A DNA stretch of 64,000 nt from Fundicoccus ignavus (GTDB taxonomy: Bacteria > Bacillota > Bacilli > Lactobacillales > Aerococcaceae): the NCBI RefSeq assembly GCF_009659375.1, contig NZ_WJQT01000009.1, positions 54,165-118,164 on the forward strand, given 5' to 3'. Shown here piece after piece: positions 27,402 through 37,389 of this stretch (the stretch's first letter is position 1; every line of letters begins with the position of its first letter). Both the position numbers and the translations under genes were made by a program. Below the pieces are notes generated by a model. That model was not told where the DNA came from and searched no databases. It saw only the letters and a program-made list of their open reading frames with translations.

Positions 27402-28193
27402 TTAAACGCCTGGGTTACGGTTAGCGTCTTTTGAATACACATAGCTCAATGGTTCGCCACGCCCAACAGCATAAGCAGCTTGCGGCACATAAGCGCCCAT
27501 AAAGATATAATCACCTTTCTCAACTGGGAACCACTGATTGTCTAAATTATACATGCCTTGTCCTGATAACAAGTAAGCACCGTGTTCTTGGTAATGCGTT
27601 TCAATATAACCATGACTCGCGCCAGGTTCGAAGGATAGAATGTGCATATTCATATCGAAACCTAAATCATCGACTGGCAATAAATCCCATAATAAAACAT
27701 CCTCCATGCCTTCATAATGAATCGGTGTAATATCTGCGCGATTGCCAACTACTTTATGTGCTTCATAGCCAGCTAAGGCATCATAGCGTCTTTGGTATAA
27801 AAACGCTTCGGTCACTTCAGTTTGATTATTTTCGAAGTACATTAGCTCATTTACAGGGAAGAAAGCATAACCTCCATCTGTCAATTCATGCACTTCACCT
27901 TGAGCATCCTTAACTTTCAGTGCACCACTTAAGACATAGACAAATGTTTCAAGCCCTTCACCACCAAAGCCGAGCGTGTTTTTACCGCCTTCTAAAAATT
28001 CCGCAATGAAATCACTAAAGGTTGCGCCTAAACGTGGTGAGCCTAAAATCGTAATGCGTGTATGCTCAAATCCTGGCACCACATTGTTCACTAAACCATC
28101 GTGAGGTAAAATTGCGTATCTCCCTTGTTCAATTACTGCGCGAGACTCTAATAAGCCATCACGGTAACCTGTATTATTATTTTTGTATCCCAT
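27402..28193 (-). CDS. allE: (S)-ureidoglycine aminohydrolase
   Basis: This 263-residue bicupin protein releases ammonia from ureidoglycine to give (S)-ureidoglycolate, using a metal ion. The first cupin covers about residues 60-130 ([23 protein letters not shown]). The second covers about 175-255, with [26 protein letters not shown] divided into metal-ligand segments (His and Glu residues near 192-204). The start at 28193 follows GGAGGGAATGG, and an ATG eleven codons upstream lacks a site. It is the first gene of the allE-allD unit, with a cre-like box about 40 bp upstream. Confidence 0.94.
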   Translation of the reverse strand: MGYKNNNTGYRDGLLESRAVIEQGRYAILPHDGLVNNVVPGFEHTRITILGSPRLGATFSDFIAEFLEGGKNTLGFGGEGLETFVYVLSGALKVKDAQGEVHELTDGGYAFFPVNELMYFENNQTEVTEAFLYQRRYDALAGYEAHKVVGNRADITPIHYEGMEDVLLWDLLPVDDLGFDMNMHILSFEPGASHGYIETHYQEHGAYLLSGQGMYNLDNQWFPVEKGDYIFMGAYVPQAAYAVGRGEPLSYVYSKDANRNPGV

Positions 28194-28232
28194 TCCATTC
28201 CCTCCATAAACGATATTTCTTTTCACATCCTA

Positions 28233-28247
28233 TTGTAAACGCTTTGC
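28233..28247 (+). promoter_or_regulatory. cre-like CcpA box upstream of allE
   Basis: TTGTAAACGCTTTGC has the TGNAANCG core and matches 13 of 15 consensus positions, 40 bp upstream of the allE start. Confidence 0.5.
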
Positions 28248-28442
28248 AACACAAACCCAAGTCGCACACTTCACAATTTCTGACAACTCATTGTTGAAAA
28301 TCACTAATAAATTAGATCTCCTTTGATAAGAACGATGGTTTTAACACACTTTGACAAAATATGAGAACAAGACTGTCTTTCCATCAACAGTGTGTGGTAT
28401 ATTATAATCATTAGAATTCTATTAGAAACGAGGCTTTTTTAT

Positions 28443-29411
28443 ATGAAAACTCAAAAATTAGCTGTTATTGGCGCTGGGCATGTTGGCTCGCATGTACTCG
28501 CTTATGCTGCATCTTCTGAATTGTTTGGTGAAATTGCGGTTGTTGACCCACGTGGAAAAATCGCTTACGGTGAGGCGTTAGATCAAGATCATGCGACAGG
28601 TCTAATTTCTCGACGCAATATCAACATTCATTCTGGTGGTTATGAAGAAGTGGCGGACGCTGATATTGTCATTATTTCTGCTACTCACGTCTACGCACCC
28701 GATCCAGTACCAGCTGACCGTCAAGAATTGATTAAAAATAACGCTGCGATTATCCGTGAAATCATGGAGAACATTGTCAAATACACGCGTGATGCGATTT
28801 TAATTTTCATTACAAACCCTGCTGATACAGTCGCTTATATCGCATGTACTGAGTACGATTATCCGACTCAACAAATCTTAAGTACGGGTTGTATGTTAGA
28901 CTCTTCGCGCTTACGTCACTTAATTGGACGTCATTATGGTGTTGATCCAAAATCCGTTTCAGGTTACATGATGGGCGAACATGGCTATACTGCCTTCCCC
29001 GTTTTAAGTCGATTAACAGTTGGTGGTATTCCTTTTGATCAATTAGCGGAATATTTCCCAGAGGTTGAACCTTTATCACCTGACCAAATCACAGAGCATG
29101 TGGTCCAAACTGCCTATGAAGTCTTCGACGCTAAAGTCGGCGTAACCAATGCTGGGGTTGCAGAATCTGCGATTGAAGTGGCACGTGCCATTCTTTTAGA
29201 TGAGAAAGCTATTTATCCAGTAGCAGTACCATTTGTTGATGGCGAATATGGTTTCGATAAACCAAGTGCTTTCAGTGTTCCATGTGTCTTAGGACGTAAT
29301 GGTGTTGAACGTCGTTTAACTGTTAGCTTAAATGATTGGGAAACAGAAAAATTAAACATTTCGGTTGCGAGTATCCAAGCTTCAATTGAATTAGCTGAAT
29401 CTTTAAAATAA
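28443..29411 (+). CDS. L-lactate/L-2-hydroxyacid dehydrogenase (LDH/MDH superfamily)
   Basis: This 322-residue Rossmann-fold dehydrogenase has VIGAGHVGSHVLAYAA near the N-terminus, ITNPADTVAYI near residue 118, LDSSRLRHLIG near 149 and the catalytic GYMMGEHGYTAF with its His near 178. The active-site loop PDPVPADRQELIKNN differs from canonical L-lactate dehydrogenase, so it could be an L-2-hydroxyisocaproate-type or other 2-oxoacid reductase. It is divergent from allE and sits at the right edge of the island. Oxamate, the predicted end product of the island, is a classical LDH inhibitor, so an oxamate-tolerant or oxamate-related role is conceivable but unproven. Confidence 0.85.
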   Translation: MKTQKLAVIGAGHVGSHVLAYAASSELFGEIAVVDPRGKIAYGEALDQDHATGLISRRNINIHSGGYEEVADADIVIISATHVYAPDPVPADRQELIKNNAAIIREIMENIVKYTRDAILIFITNPADTVAYIACTEYDYPTQQILSTGCMLDSSRLRHLIGRHYGVDPKSVSGYMMGEHGYTAFPVLSRLTVGGIPFDQLAEYFPEVEPLSPDQITEHVVQTAYEVFDAKVGVTNAGVAESAIEVARAILLDEKAIYPVAVPFVDGEYGFDKPSAFSVPCVLGRNGVERRLTVSLNDWETEKLNISVASIQASIELAESLK

Positions 29412-29419
29412 TATCCCGA

Positions 29420-29451
29420 ACCTCTTTTGGCAGTCGCTAGAAGAGGTTTTC
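29420..29451 (+). terminator. Intrinsic terminator of the LDH-family gene
   Basis: AACCTCTT pairs with AAGAGGTT across a 14-nt loop, followed by TTCTG. Confidence 0.75.
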
Positions 29452-29528
29452 TGCTGTACCATTGAATTTATAGGGAAAATATAGTATCCTAAGGGGTCCG
29501 AGAAGCAGATGTGAAAGGAGTTGCCAAA

Positions 29529-31775
29529 ATGACTGAAGCCTTACAACAGGAACAAGCCTATTTACAACATGTCTATGAGCAATTATTAAACAGCGAGAGC
29601 GAATTGAGTGAGTTACTTGAGCGTTATGAAACCGAAGGTCGTGCTAAATTAAGTATGTTAGCGAGCGAGGTCCGCTTAAATTTCGGAAATGATTCCGATA
29701 CATTGGAGACCTTTGCCAACTTCGAAACGAAGAGTCGCGAAATTGATCAGATGAATTTGCGTATGGAAACAGCCGCTAGTCTCTTACAAAAGGTACGCCA
29801 GCTATTGAAAGTTCCGTATTTTGGTAAAATTGCGGTTGACTTTTTAGATGGCGATGAAGGTGAAACCGAAGATTTCTATATTGGTCGTCATGGTTTTGCG
29901 AAAGAAGATTCGCAACATTTAATTTATGATTGGCGTTCACCGATTGCGGAACTTTTCTACAATAATGATTTAGGTCCTTCGAGCTATCACGTAAATAAGC
30001 AAAGAATTGATGTGTCGATTGAAGCGCGTCGTCAACTAATCGTTGAGGCAAATCAATTGTTAAATTTCTTTGATACGTCGGTTGCGATCCAAGATGATGT
30101 CTTACTGGAAGCTTTGAAACAAGATGCGACGAGCCAAATGACCGATATTACCTCAACGATTCAGAAAGAACAGAATGTGATCATTCGCGATACTGAGCAT
30201 CCTTTATTGTTGGTTAACGGTGTGGCAGGTAGTGGAAAAACGTCGACGATTATGCAAAGAATTGCTTACTTATTGTATTCATTGCGTTCAGAAATCACAT
30301 CTGATAATGTGATGATTCTATCACCTAACCGTAATTTTATCGATTATATTTCAAATGTTTTACCTTCTTTGGGAGAAACGAATCCCATGAATTTAACCTT
30401 CCGTCAATTAGTGGACCAATATTTAATTTGGGAAATTGAAGACGAGCAGCGTTATTTCAATCGAATTAGTTCTGCCGTCGATGATCAACAAGTGAATATT
30501 CTGCGTAGTTCAGCCTTTTATGAACATGTTAAATTGTCTGGTGCTACCTTAGCGAAAAGTGGTTTCTTCAATCCTTTAACTTATAAAGGTAAAGATATCG
30601 TGCCCGTTGCACGTATTCAGAAATATTTCGACGAAACGCCTGAAGACAATTCTTTACAGCCTCGTCTACAAGCAACTAAGCAGAAATTATTAGCTTATTG
30701 GGAAAAACGTTTGAATACTCAAGCTAAAAAGCCTAAAATGCAAAACTTGATTTTAACTTTGTCGGAAGAAATGCAGGAGAAATATTTCGGTAGCTTGATT
30801 GCAGATGAATCCAATGCTAACTTAGTCAAGTTAGGCCGCCAATTCTTACATAAGAAATACCGTAAAATTACCCAAGCTTTACAAGATAATAGTTGGTTAA
30901 ACTTCCATGCGATGTTTAATACAGTTTATCAAGATTACACAGGTGAAGCTTATCAATTTGCAAGAGATGACAGCTTTACGGTTGATGAAGCAGCAATTTA
31001 TTTAACGATTATGCATCACTTTATTGATAAATTAAATATCCCAGATATGCGTTTCGTTTTAATTGACGAAGTCCAAGATTATTCCCCTGCACAAATTCAC
31101 TTATTAAAAGATTTATTTACGAAGAGTGAGTTCACAATGGTTGGTGACGAAAATCAGGCCATCTTTAATAGTTCGATTGAGTTTGACCAAATTAAAGCGA
31201 TTTTCGAAAAAGAAAATGCTGCTAGTGCGGCAGTTGGTATTGGTGGACGTGGAGCGGTCGCTCGCGCTCAAAGAGGACGCGACTATGTTCAACGTTACGA
31301 TTTACTGAACAGTTACCGTTCGAGTGGTGCGATTACTAAAGCCTTTAGTGGTCTGGCGAGCACCCGTAACGAGATTGCGATTACACCAATCCGCCCTTAT
31401 GGCGAAGCACCTGTAATGAAAGAAGTTGAGAATTCTAATGATTATGTTGAATTGTTGGAAATATTACACACGCAATTACCTAAGGGGAGTCAGTTAACGC
31501 TTATTACTAAAACGGCTCAGCAAGCCGAAACACTGCGCGATTTATTAGCAGAGCAATTGCCAAGCTTAACTACTGATAAATTCTATCAAGTATTACCAAT
31601 TAGTGTATCAAAAGGTTTAGAATTTGATAATGTGCTAGTGGTCGATGTGTCAGCCGACAACTATCAGAGTGCACGCGACCAGAGAATTCTTTACACAGCT
31701 TTCTCACGTGCGATGGATCGTCTCTTTATTACTTATCAAGGCGAAGCTAGTCCATTCTTAACTAAATTACGTTAA
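29529..31775 (+). CDS. helD: RNA polymerase recycling motor HelD
   Basis: This 748-residue UvrD/Rep-like SF1 helicase homologue releases stalled RNA polymerase. The N-terminal coiled-coil arm (about 1-110) is followed by YIGRHGFAKEDSQHLIYDWR, the P-loop NGVAGSGKTSTIMQR near residue 235, the VLIDEVQDYSPAQIHLL Walker B region near 525, MVGDENQAIFNS and the C-terminal ISVSKGLEFDNVLVVD and YTAFSRAMDRL motifs. The ATG at 29529 follows AAAGGAG, so an in-frame GTG six codons upstream overlapping that site is rejected. Length fits Firmicutes HelD. Monocistronic. Confidence 0.95.
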   Translation: MTEALQQEQAYLQHVYEQLLNSESELSELLERYETEGRAKLSMLASEVRLNFGNDSDTLETFANFETKSREIDQMNLRMETAASLLQKVRQLLKVPYFGKIAVDFLDGDEGETEDFYIGRHGFAKEDSQHLIYDWRSPIAELFYNNDLGPSSYHVNKQRIDVSIEARRQLIVEANQLLNFFDTSVAIQDDVLLEALKQDATSQMTDITSTIQKEQNVIIRDTEHPLLLVNGVAGSGKTSTIMQRIAYLLYSLRSEITSDNVMILSPNRNFIDYISNVLPSLGETNPMNLTFRQLVDQYLIWEIEDEQRYFNRISSAVDDQQVNILRSSAFYEHVKLSGATLAKSGFFNPLTYKGKDIVPVARIQKYFDETPEDNSLQPRLQATKQKLLAYWEKRLNTQAKKPKMQNLILTLSEEMQEKYFGSLIADESNANLVKLGRQFLHKKYRKITQALQDNSWLNFHAMFNTVYQDYTGEAYQFARDDSFTVDEAAIYLTIMHHFIDKLNIPDMRFVLIDEVQDYSPAQIHLLKDLFTKSEFTMVGDENQAIFNSSIEFDQIKAIFEKENAASAAVGIGGRGAVARAQRGRDYVQRYDLLNSYRSSGAITKAFSGLASTRNEIAITPIRPYGEAPVMKEVENSNDYVELLEILHTQLPKGSQLTLITKTAQQAETLRDLLAEQLPSLTTDKFYQVLPISVSKGLEFDNVLVVDVSADNYQSARDQRILYTAFSRAMDRLFITYQGEASPFLTKLR

Positions 31776-31785
31776 ACAATTTTGC

Positions 31786-31817
31786 TCTTGGCCAAGACGG
31801 TCGAGAGCTTTTTTAAT
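31786..31817 (+). terminator. Intrinsic terminator of helD
   Basis: GCTCTTGGCC is followed by a loop and GGTCGAGAGC, then TTTTTT. Confidence 0.75.
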
Positions 31818-31835
31818 AATGTAGCCCTAAAAACG

Positions 31836-31872
31836 AAAAAAACCACCCACTAACCGAAGTTAGCAAGTGGTT
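31836..31872 (-). terminator. Intrinsic terminator of fba
   Basis: Read leftward, AACCAC and GCTAAC pair with GTTAG and GTGGTT around a TTCG tetraloop, followed by TTTTTTTCG. Confidence 0.9.
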
Positions 31873-31888
31873 AAACTTTAAGGAATGA

Positions 31889-32746
31889 TTAAGCCTGGTT
31901 AGATGAACCAAACATGTCCATAGTTTCTTTAGTTGTTTTAACAATCGCATCGAAACCTGGTTTAATTACTTTACGTGGATCGTAAACTTTATCGTCAGTG
32001 TTTAATTTCTCACGAACAGCTGCTGTCCATTGTTGTTGTAATTCAGTGTTCACGTTGATTTTAGCGTGTCCACGTTCGATAGCCATTTTAACTTGGTGCT
32101 CAGGGATTCCTGATCCACCGTGTAATACTAATGGAGCACCAGTAGCTTCAGAGATTGCAGCCATTTCTTCGAATCCTAATTGAGGTTCGCCATCGTAAGT
32201 ACCGTGAACTGAACCTAAAGCAGCTGCTAAAGCGTCAATGCCAGCTTCAGAAACCATACGTTTACATTCTTCAAGGTCAGCGTATTGTACGCCACCGATA
32301 ACACCGTCTTCTTCACCACCAACAGTACCAACTTCAGCTTCAACTGAAGCACCACGTTCGTGAGCATAAGCAACAACTTCTTTAGTAATTGCAATGTTTT
32401 CGTCGATTGGGCTATGAGAACCATCAATCATAACTGATGAGTAACCAGCATCAATCGCTTCTTTACATGAAGCAAATGATGAACCGTGGTCTAAGTGTAA
32501 AGCCACAGGTACAGTAATATCCATAGAATCTAATAAAGCATTTACCATTGCCGCAACAACAGTTGGTCCACCCATATATTTACCAGCACCTTCAGATACA
32601 CCTAAAATTACTGGTGAATTGTTTTCTTGTGCAGCAGTTAAAACAGCTTGTGTCCACTCTAAGTTGTTAATGTTAAACTGACCTACAGCATATTGTCCCT
32701 CTTTTGCTTTGTTCAACATGTCTGTCATACTAACTAAACGACTCAT
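31889..32746 (-). CDS. fba: Class II fructose-1,6-bisphosphate aldolase
   Basis: This 285-residue zinc aldolase of glycolysis has [19 protein letters not shown] near residue 77 (zinc ligands), GTVGGEEDG near 140, ALGSVHGTY near 174 and [11 protein letters not shown] near 205. The ATG at 32746 follows AAGGAGG with normal spacing, so a TTG two codons upstream is not preferred. It is monocistronic with a strong -10 (TATAAT at 32798-32793, leftward). In many Bacilli fba lies between pyrG and murA-rho. Here it is next to pyrG but about 28 kb from murA. Confidence 0.97.
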   Translation of the reverse strand: MSRLVSMTDMLNKAKEGQYAVGQFNINNLEWTQAVLTAAQENNSPVILGVSEGAGKYMGGPTVVAAMVNALLDSMDITVPVALHLDHGSSFASCKEAIDAGYSSVMIDGSHSPIDENIAITKEVVAYAHERGASVEAEVGTVGGEEDGVIGGVQYADLEECKRMVSEAGIDALAAALGSVHGTYDGEPQLGFEEMAAISEATGAPLVLHGGSGIPEHQVKMAIERGHAKINVNTELQQQWTAAVREKLNTDDKVYDPRKVIKPGFDAIVKTTKETMDMFGSSNQA

Positions 32747-32792
32747 GATCAAATTCCTCCTTGATTACAATACAAAATTTTATTCCTTTATA

Positions 32793-32842
32793 ATTATACT
32801 CCAAAAATCTCCATGATGCTAGGGACAAACAACATCCTAGCA
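32793..32842 (-). promoter_or_regulatory. fba promoter with an overlapping inverted repeat
   Basis: The leftward -10 TATAAT is at 32798-32793. A perfect inverted repeat TGCTAGG-12 nt-CCTAGCA (32817-32842) overlaps the position of the -35 box, which is otherwise poor (TAGCAT). This looks like a binding site for a regulator. No regulator is assigned. Confidence 0.5.
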
Positions 32843-33025
32843 CATTCTTTCAGAAAACTATCATATTATCGGAAATTTTGCTATTTTTGCGGATTGCCTG
32901 TTCATCATCGATTGAACGAGAATCATTGAGTTTATCGCTTGTTTGTTGCTGAAAAAATTCTGTTATATTGAAGGTTATTGTAGAAATGACTCTCTTTCGA
33001 GCACCTTCAAAATACGAACAACCTG
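32843..33025. other. Spacer upstream of fba
   Basis: AT-rich sequence without a supported gene. An open frame starting at 32943 runs on into the downstream repeats and has no ribosome-binding site. Confidence 0.35.
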
Positions 33026-33215
33026 CTATTTCAGGTTTATAGCCGATTGTCTTGACGTATCGGCAAGATTAGCATTTATTCTAGCCGATGATCTCAGTCC
33101 TTCGACTAGATTAGCCCTTATTCTAGCCGATTCTCTCGGACCTTCGGCTAGATTAGCTCTTTTTCTAGTCGATGCTCTCAGACCTTCGCCTAGATTAGCT
33201 CTTTTTCTAGTCAAT
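33026..33215. repeat. Tandem array of 42-bp units (about 4 units) with palindromes
   Basis: Units begin at 33068, 33110, 33152 and 33194 (ATTAGC then CTAGCC- or CTAGTC-type blocks), with a degenerate unit at 33026. Unit 33110 contains a perfect 8-bp inverted repeat CTAGCCGA-13 nt-TCGGCTAG. The unit length equals that of the array at 17242, but the sequence is unrelated. Open frames on both strands are a consequence of the 3-divisible period. The array runs directly into the right half of a dispersed element. Confidence 0.8.
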
Positions 33216-33334
33216 CGAGCTTTCAATGCCTGCATCACTAGCGAAGGCTTTAGAAGCGACCACTGCCTTGGAAAAATAAGCTGAACAACGTACAATCCTT
33301 GGTAAATCATTGTAAGACTTATAAAACCTTATAC
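33216..33334. repeat. Dispersed palindromic element, copy G (right half)
   Basis: The right half is present: GAAGGCTTTAGAAGCGACCA, CTGCCTTGGAAAAATAAGCTG, then GGTAAATCATTG and ACTTATAAAACCTTATA, ending at the pyrG terminator. The left half is replaced by the 42-bp array. Confidence 0.8.
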
Positions 33335-33339
33335 CAAGA

Positions 33340-33372
33340 AAAATTCCTGCCGCAAGCATTTACGACAGGAAT
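33340..33372 (-). terminator. Intrinsic terminator of pyrG
   Basis: Read leftward, ATTCCTGTCG pairs with CGGCAGGAAT and is followed by TTTTCTTGG. Confidence 0.85.
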
Positions 33373-33397
33373 CTACTAGGTTATAAATATTTTTTAA

Positions 33398-35149
<1,752 letters not shown>

Positions 35150-35175
35150 TTACCCTAATATACCGCTAGGGTGCC

Positions 35176-35212
35176 CAATGAAGATAATACTTGATTCGAT
35201 TTTCTTAGTCAA
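35176..35212 (-). promoter_or_regulatory. pyrG promoter with a GGGC start site
   Basis: Leftward TTGACT (35212-35207), a 17-bp spacer and TATTAT (35189-35184) place the start 7 nt on, exactly at GGGC (35176-35173). In B. subtilis, transcription starting at GGGC stutters when CTP is low, adding G residues that block the leader terminator. All elements of that mechanism are present here. Confidence 0.8.
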
Positions 35213-35254
35213 GCACTTTAAATAATTATTTTTAAAAAATATTATTGGAGTGGC

Positions 35255-35920
35255 CTAGTCTTTGAATTCCTCTTCGTCATAATCTTCATTTTCTTCTTCG
35301 TCTTCGTCTTCGTCTTCTTCATCTTCGTCTAGTTCGATTTCTTCATCGTCATCTAGCTCAATTTCTTCATCGCCTAATTCTGTTAAATCGCTCTTATACT
35401 CGCCAAGTTCTTCATCATCTTCCTCTTCTGCATCTGGGTCGATAATTGTGTTTAAATTGGCTGTATCGTCTTCTTCGTCATCCTCATCTTCATCAAATGA
35501 ATCGTCTTCTTCGTCGTAGATACCATCAATATCTTCTGGATCATCATCGTTGTAGTCAATCATATCGTCTGAATCAGCAAAAGCGTTTAATTTACGTTTT
35601 TTCTTCAACTTGCGTTTTGGTGTTTCTTCTTCTTCGGCAGAAGTGATGATTTCTTCATCAATTTCGTCGATTGCATACCAAGCACGCAACCCCCAACGAT
35701 TATCTCCTAAAGAAATAAAACGTCCATCAATATTAATATCTGTGTAGAAACGTGTCATGCGCGTTTCTAGCTCAGAATCATTGAAGCCAAGATATTCTTG
35801 GATAGTGACTAATAAATCAGCAAAATCAACGATGCTACCTTTGTTTTCTAAAATAGCATGCGCCACCTCGATCATTGATAATTCTTCTTTATTTATACCT
35901 GTAAATTGTTTTAATTCCAT
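35255..35920 (-). CDS. rpoE: DNA-directed RNA polymerase delta subunit
   Basis: This 221-residue protein has the folded HARE-HTH-like N-terminal domain (about 1-92; EVAHAILENKGSIVDFADLL and DGRFISLGDNRWGLRAWY). A basic patch (KRKLKKKRKL, near 108) follows, then an extremely acidic, low-complexity C-terminal tail of about 100 residues rich in Asp and Glu. This is the standard build of the Gram-positive RNA polymerase delta factor, which speeds RNA polymerase recycling. The tail is somewhat longer than usual. It lies upstream of pyrG, but pyrG has its own promoter. Confidence 0.97.
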   Translation of the reverse strand: MELKQFTGINKEELSMIEVAHAILENKGSIVDFADLLVTIQEYLGFNDSELETRMTRFYTDINIDGRFISLGDNRWGLRAWYAIDEIDEEIITSAEEEETPKRKLKKKRKLNAFADSDDMIDYNDDDPEDIDGIYDEEDDSFDEDEDDEEDDTANLNTIIDPDAEEEDDEELGEYKSDLTELGDEEIELDDDEEIELDEDEEDEDEDEEENEDYDEEEFKD

Positions 35921-35964
35921 CCTGGCACTTCCTTCCTAGTGTACCTTTATATATTACCGATTTG

Positions 35965-36381
35965 TTACTTATAAATCAATTGAAAATCGTATTTACCGAG
36001 CATTTCTTGCTCATGTTTTATTTCGTAAGCTAAATACAATTGATGTCCATCTACTAAGCTTTGCCAAGACATTTGCTTGGTTACTATTTCAAGTTGCCAA
36101 ACACCTTGTGGTGTATGGTAAGGCGTCAGTGTATTCTGCGATAAATCAAAAAACATTGAATGTGCTGGCTGCTTGATTTCTAAGATATTCGCCTCTCCAT
36201 TACGTTGTGGTCGCCACTTCAATTCGATTTTCACATCATTATTGTCCGTATAAGTTATACGAGAAAAAGTTGACAATTCAACTAGTTCTCCTTTAGTCTT
36301 CACTTCAAATAATTCACGTTCATCTGAACTCTCATGTTGCACCCACTGCTTAACATGTAAAGAAATTTCGCGTCTCTCCAT
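35965..36381 (-). CDS. ywiB: DUF1934 beta-barrel protein (YwiB-like)
   Basis: This 138-residue protein has alternating beta-strand patterns. It matches the DUF1934/YwiB family by its length, its strand composition (for example VELSTFSRITYTDNND, NGEANILEIKQPAHSMF, TPYHTPQGVWQLEIVTKQM) and its place upstream of rpoE, as in Bacillus. The family is calycin-like and its function is not established. It is probably co-transcribed with rpoE, 44 bp downstream. Confidence 0.8.
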   Translation of the reverse strand: MERREISLHVKQWVQHESSDERELFEVKTKGELVELSTFSRITYTDNNDVKIELKWRPQRNGEANILEIKQPAHSMFFDLSQNTLTPYHTPQGVWQLEIVTKQMSWQSLVDGHQLYLAYEIKHEQEMLGKYDFQLIYK

Positions 36382-36471
36382 AAGTCACCTCACATTCTAA
36401 TTCTTCTGCTTATTCATTATAAAACAAAGCATGCTATAATCAAAGTAACAATCTAAACAAGGAGCACAAAT

Positions 36472-37374
36472 ATGCCAAATTTTCCTTACCTCAGTCAACA
36501 TGATTGGCTAATTTACGACGAACACCACAATCCTGATGCACAAATTGCCGATACTACAATGGCCTTACAAGATAGCTTTGTGCGTTATTTACCCAAATTG
36601 AATCAAACTTTAGCCGAGACTGGCCAGATGACGGCTAATGAACACTCAAAGGGCCAAAAAGCTAAAGCCATTCTACACTTTTATCCATCCGTTCGTCCAA
36701 CAATCCTGTTAGGCGCTAAAGATAAATTACTCGCCAACTTTAGTGAAGGCATTGAGCATTTAATTCAAGCTAACTATACTGTGACTTTGCGCCCACATGG
36801 CGGATTAGCAGTCGTAAACGATGAAGGGGTCATCAACCTCGCTCTAGTTTCGGATAATGCTCATTTCCCACTATCGATTGATGAAGCTTACGAGCAAATG
36901 GTTAAACTCATTGCGCTGACATTAAAACCTTATGGTCTACTGGTAGAAGCCTATGAAATCGCGGACTCTTACTGTCCAGGTAAATACGACCTCGTCATCG
37001 ACGGACTCAAAATCGGAGGCATTGCCCAACGACGCTTCAAAACTGGCCTTACAACGGCAGCCTACCTTAGCATCAATGGTAACCAAACGCAAAGAGCCCA
37101 ATTAATCCAAAATTTTTACAAAATAGGACTCGCCGACGAGCGCTTCCCAACAGTGAATCCCGCTTCGATGGCAAACATTGCAGATTTCCTAGCGCCTGAA
37201 GAACAAGCCAAGATGACTGTCGAGCAATTCAAGCAAGCTATTCTGGCCCTATTAGCTGAGCACAGCCATTATACACTTGGCGATTATACCGCCCCTGAAC
37301 TCCAAGCAATCTACCAACCACGCTTAGAGCAGGCCCGTAAACGTAGTTTAAGTATTCAACCCAACAAAGACTAA
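36472..37374 (+). CDS. lipL: Lipoate/octanoate protein ligase family, LipL-like amidotransferase
   Basis: This 300-residue BPL/LplA/LipB-fold protein has VTLRPHGGLAVVNDEGVIN near residue 103 and the key block DSYCPGKYDLVIDGLKIGG near 165, followed by AQRR. Cys168 in the SYCPG motif corresponds to the catalytic Cys of LipL, which moves octanoyl or lipoyl groups from GcvH to E2 proteins. LplA-type ligases lack this motif. The start follows AAGGAG. It is followed after 15 bp by the HD hydrolase gene, so the two are co-transcribed. Confidence 0.85.
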   Translation: MPNFPYLSQHDWLIYDEHHNPDAQIADTTMALQDSFVRYLPKLNQTLAETGQMTANEHSKGQKAKAILHFYPSVRPTILLGAKDKLLANFSEGIEHLIQANYTVTLRPHGGLAVVNDEGVINLALVSDNAHFPLSIDEAYEQMVKLIALTLKPYGLLVEAYEIADSYCPGKYDLVIDGLKIGGIAQRRFKTGLTTAAYLSINGNQTQRAQLIQNFYKIGLADERFPTVNPASMANIADFLAPEEQAKMTVEQFKQAILALLAEHSHYTLGDYTAPELQAIYQPRLEQARKRSLSIQPNKD

Positions 37375-37389
37375 AGGAGGCATACAGTA

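Noticed and set aside
32943..33310. Open frames of 113 and 94 codons over the second array
   Set aside because: They are periodic frames over a tandem repeat, lack ribosome-binding sites and run into a dispersed element.
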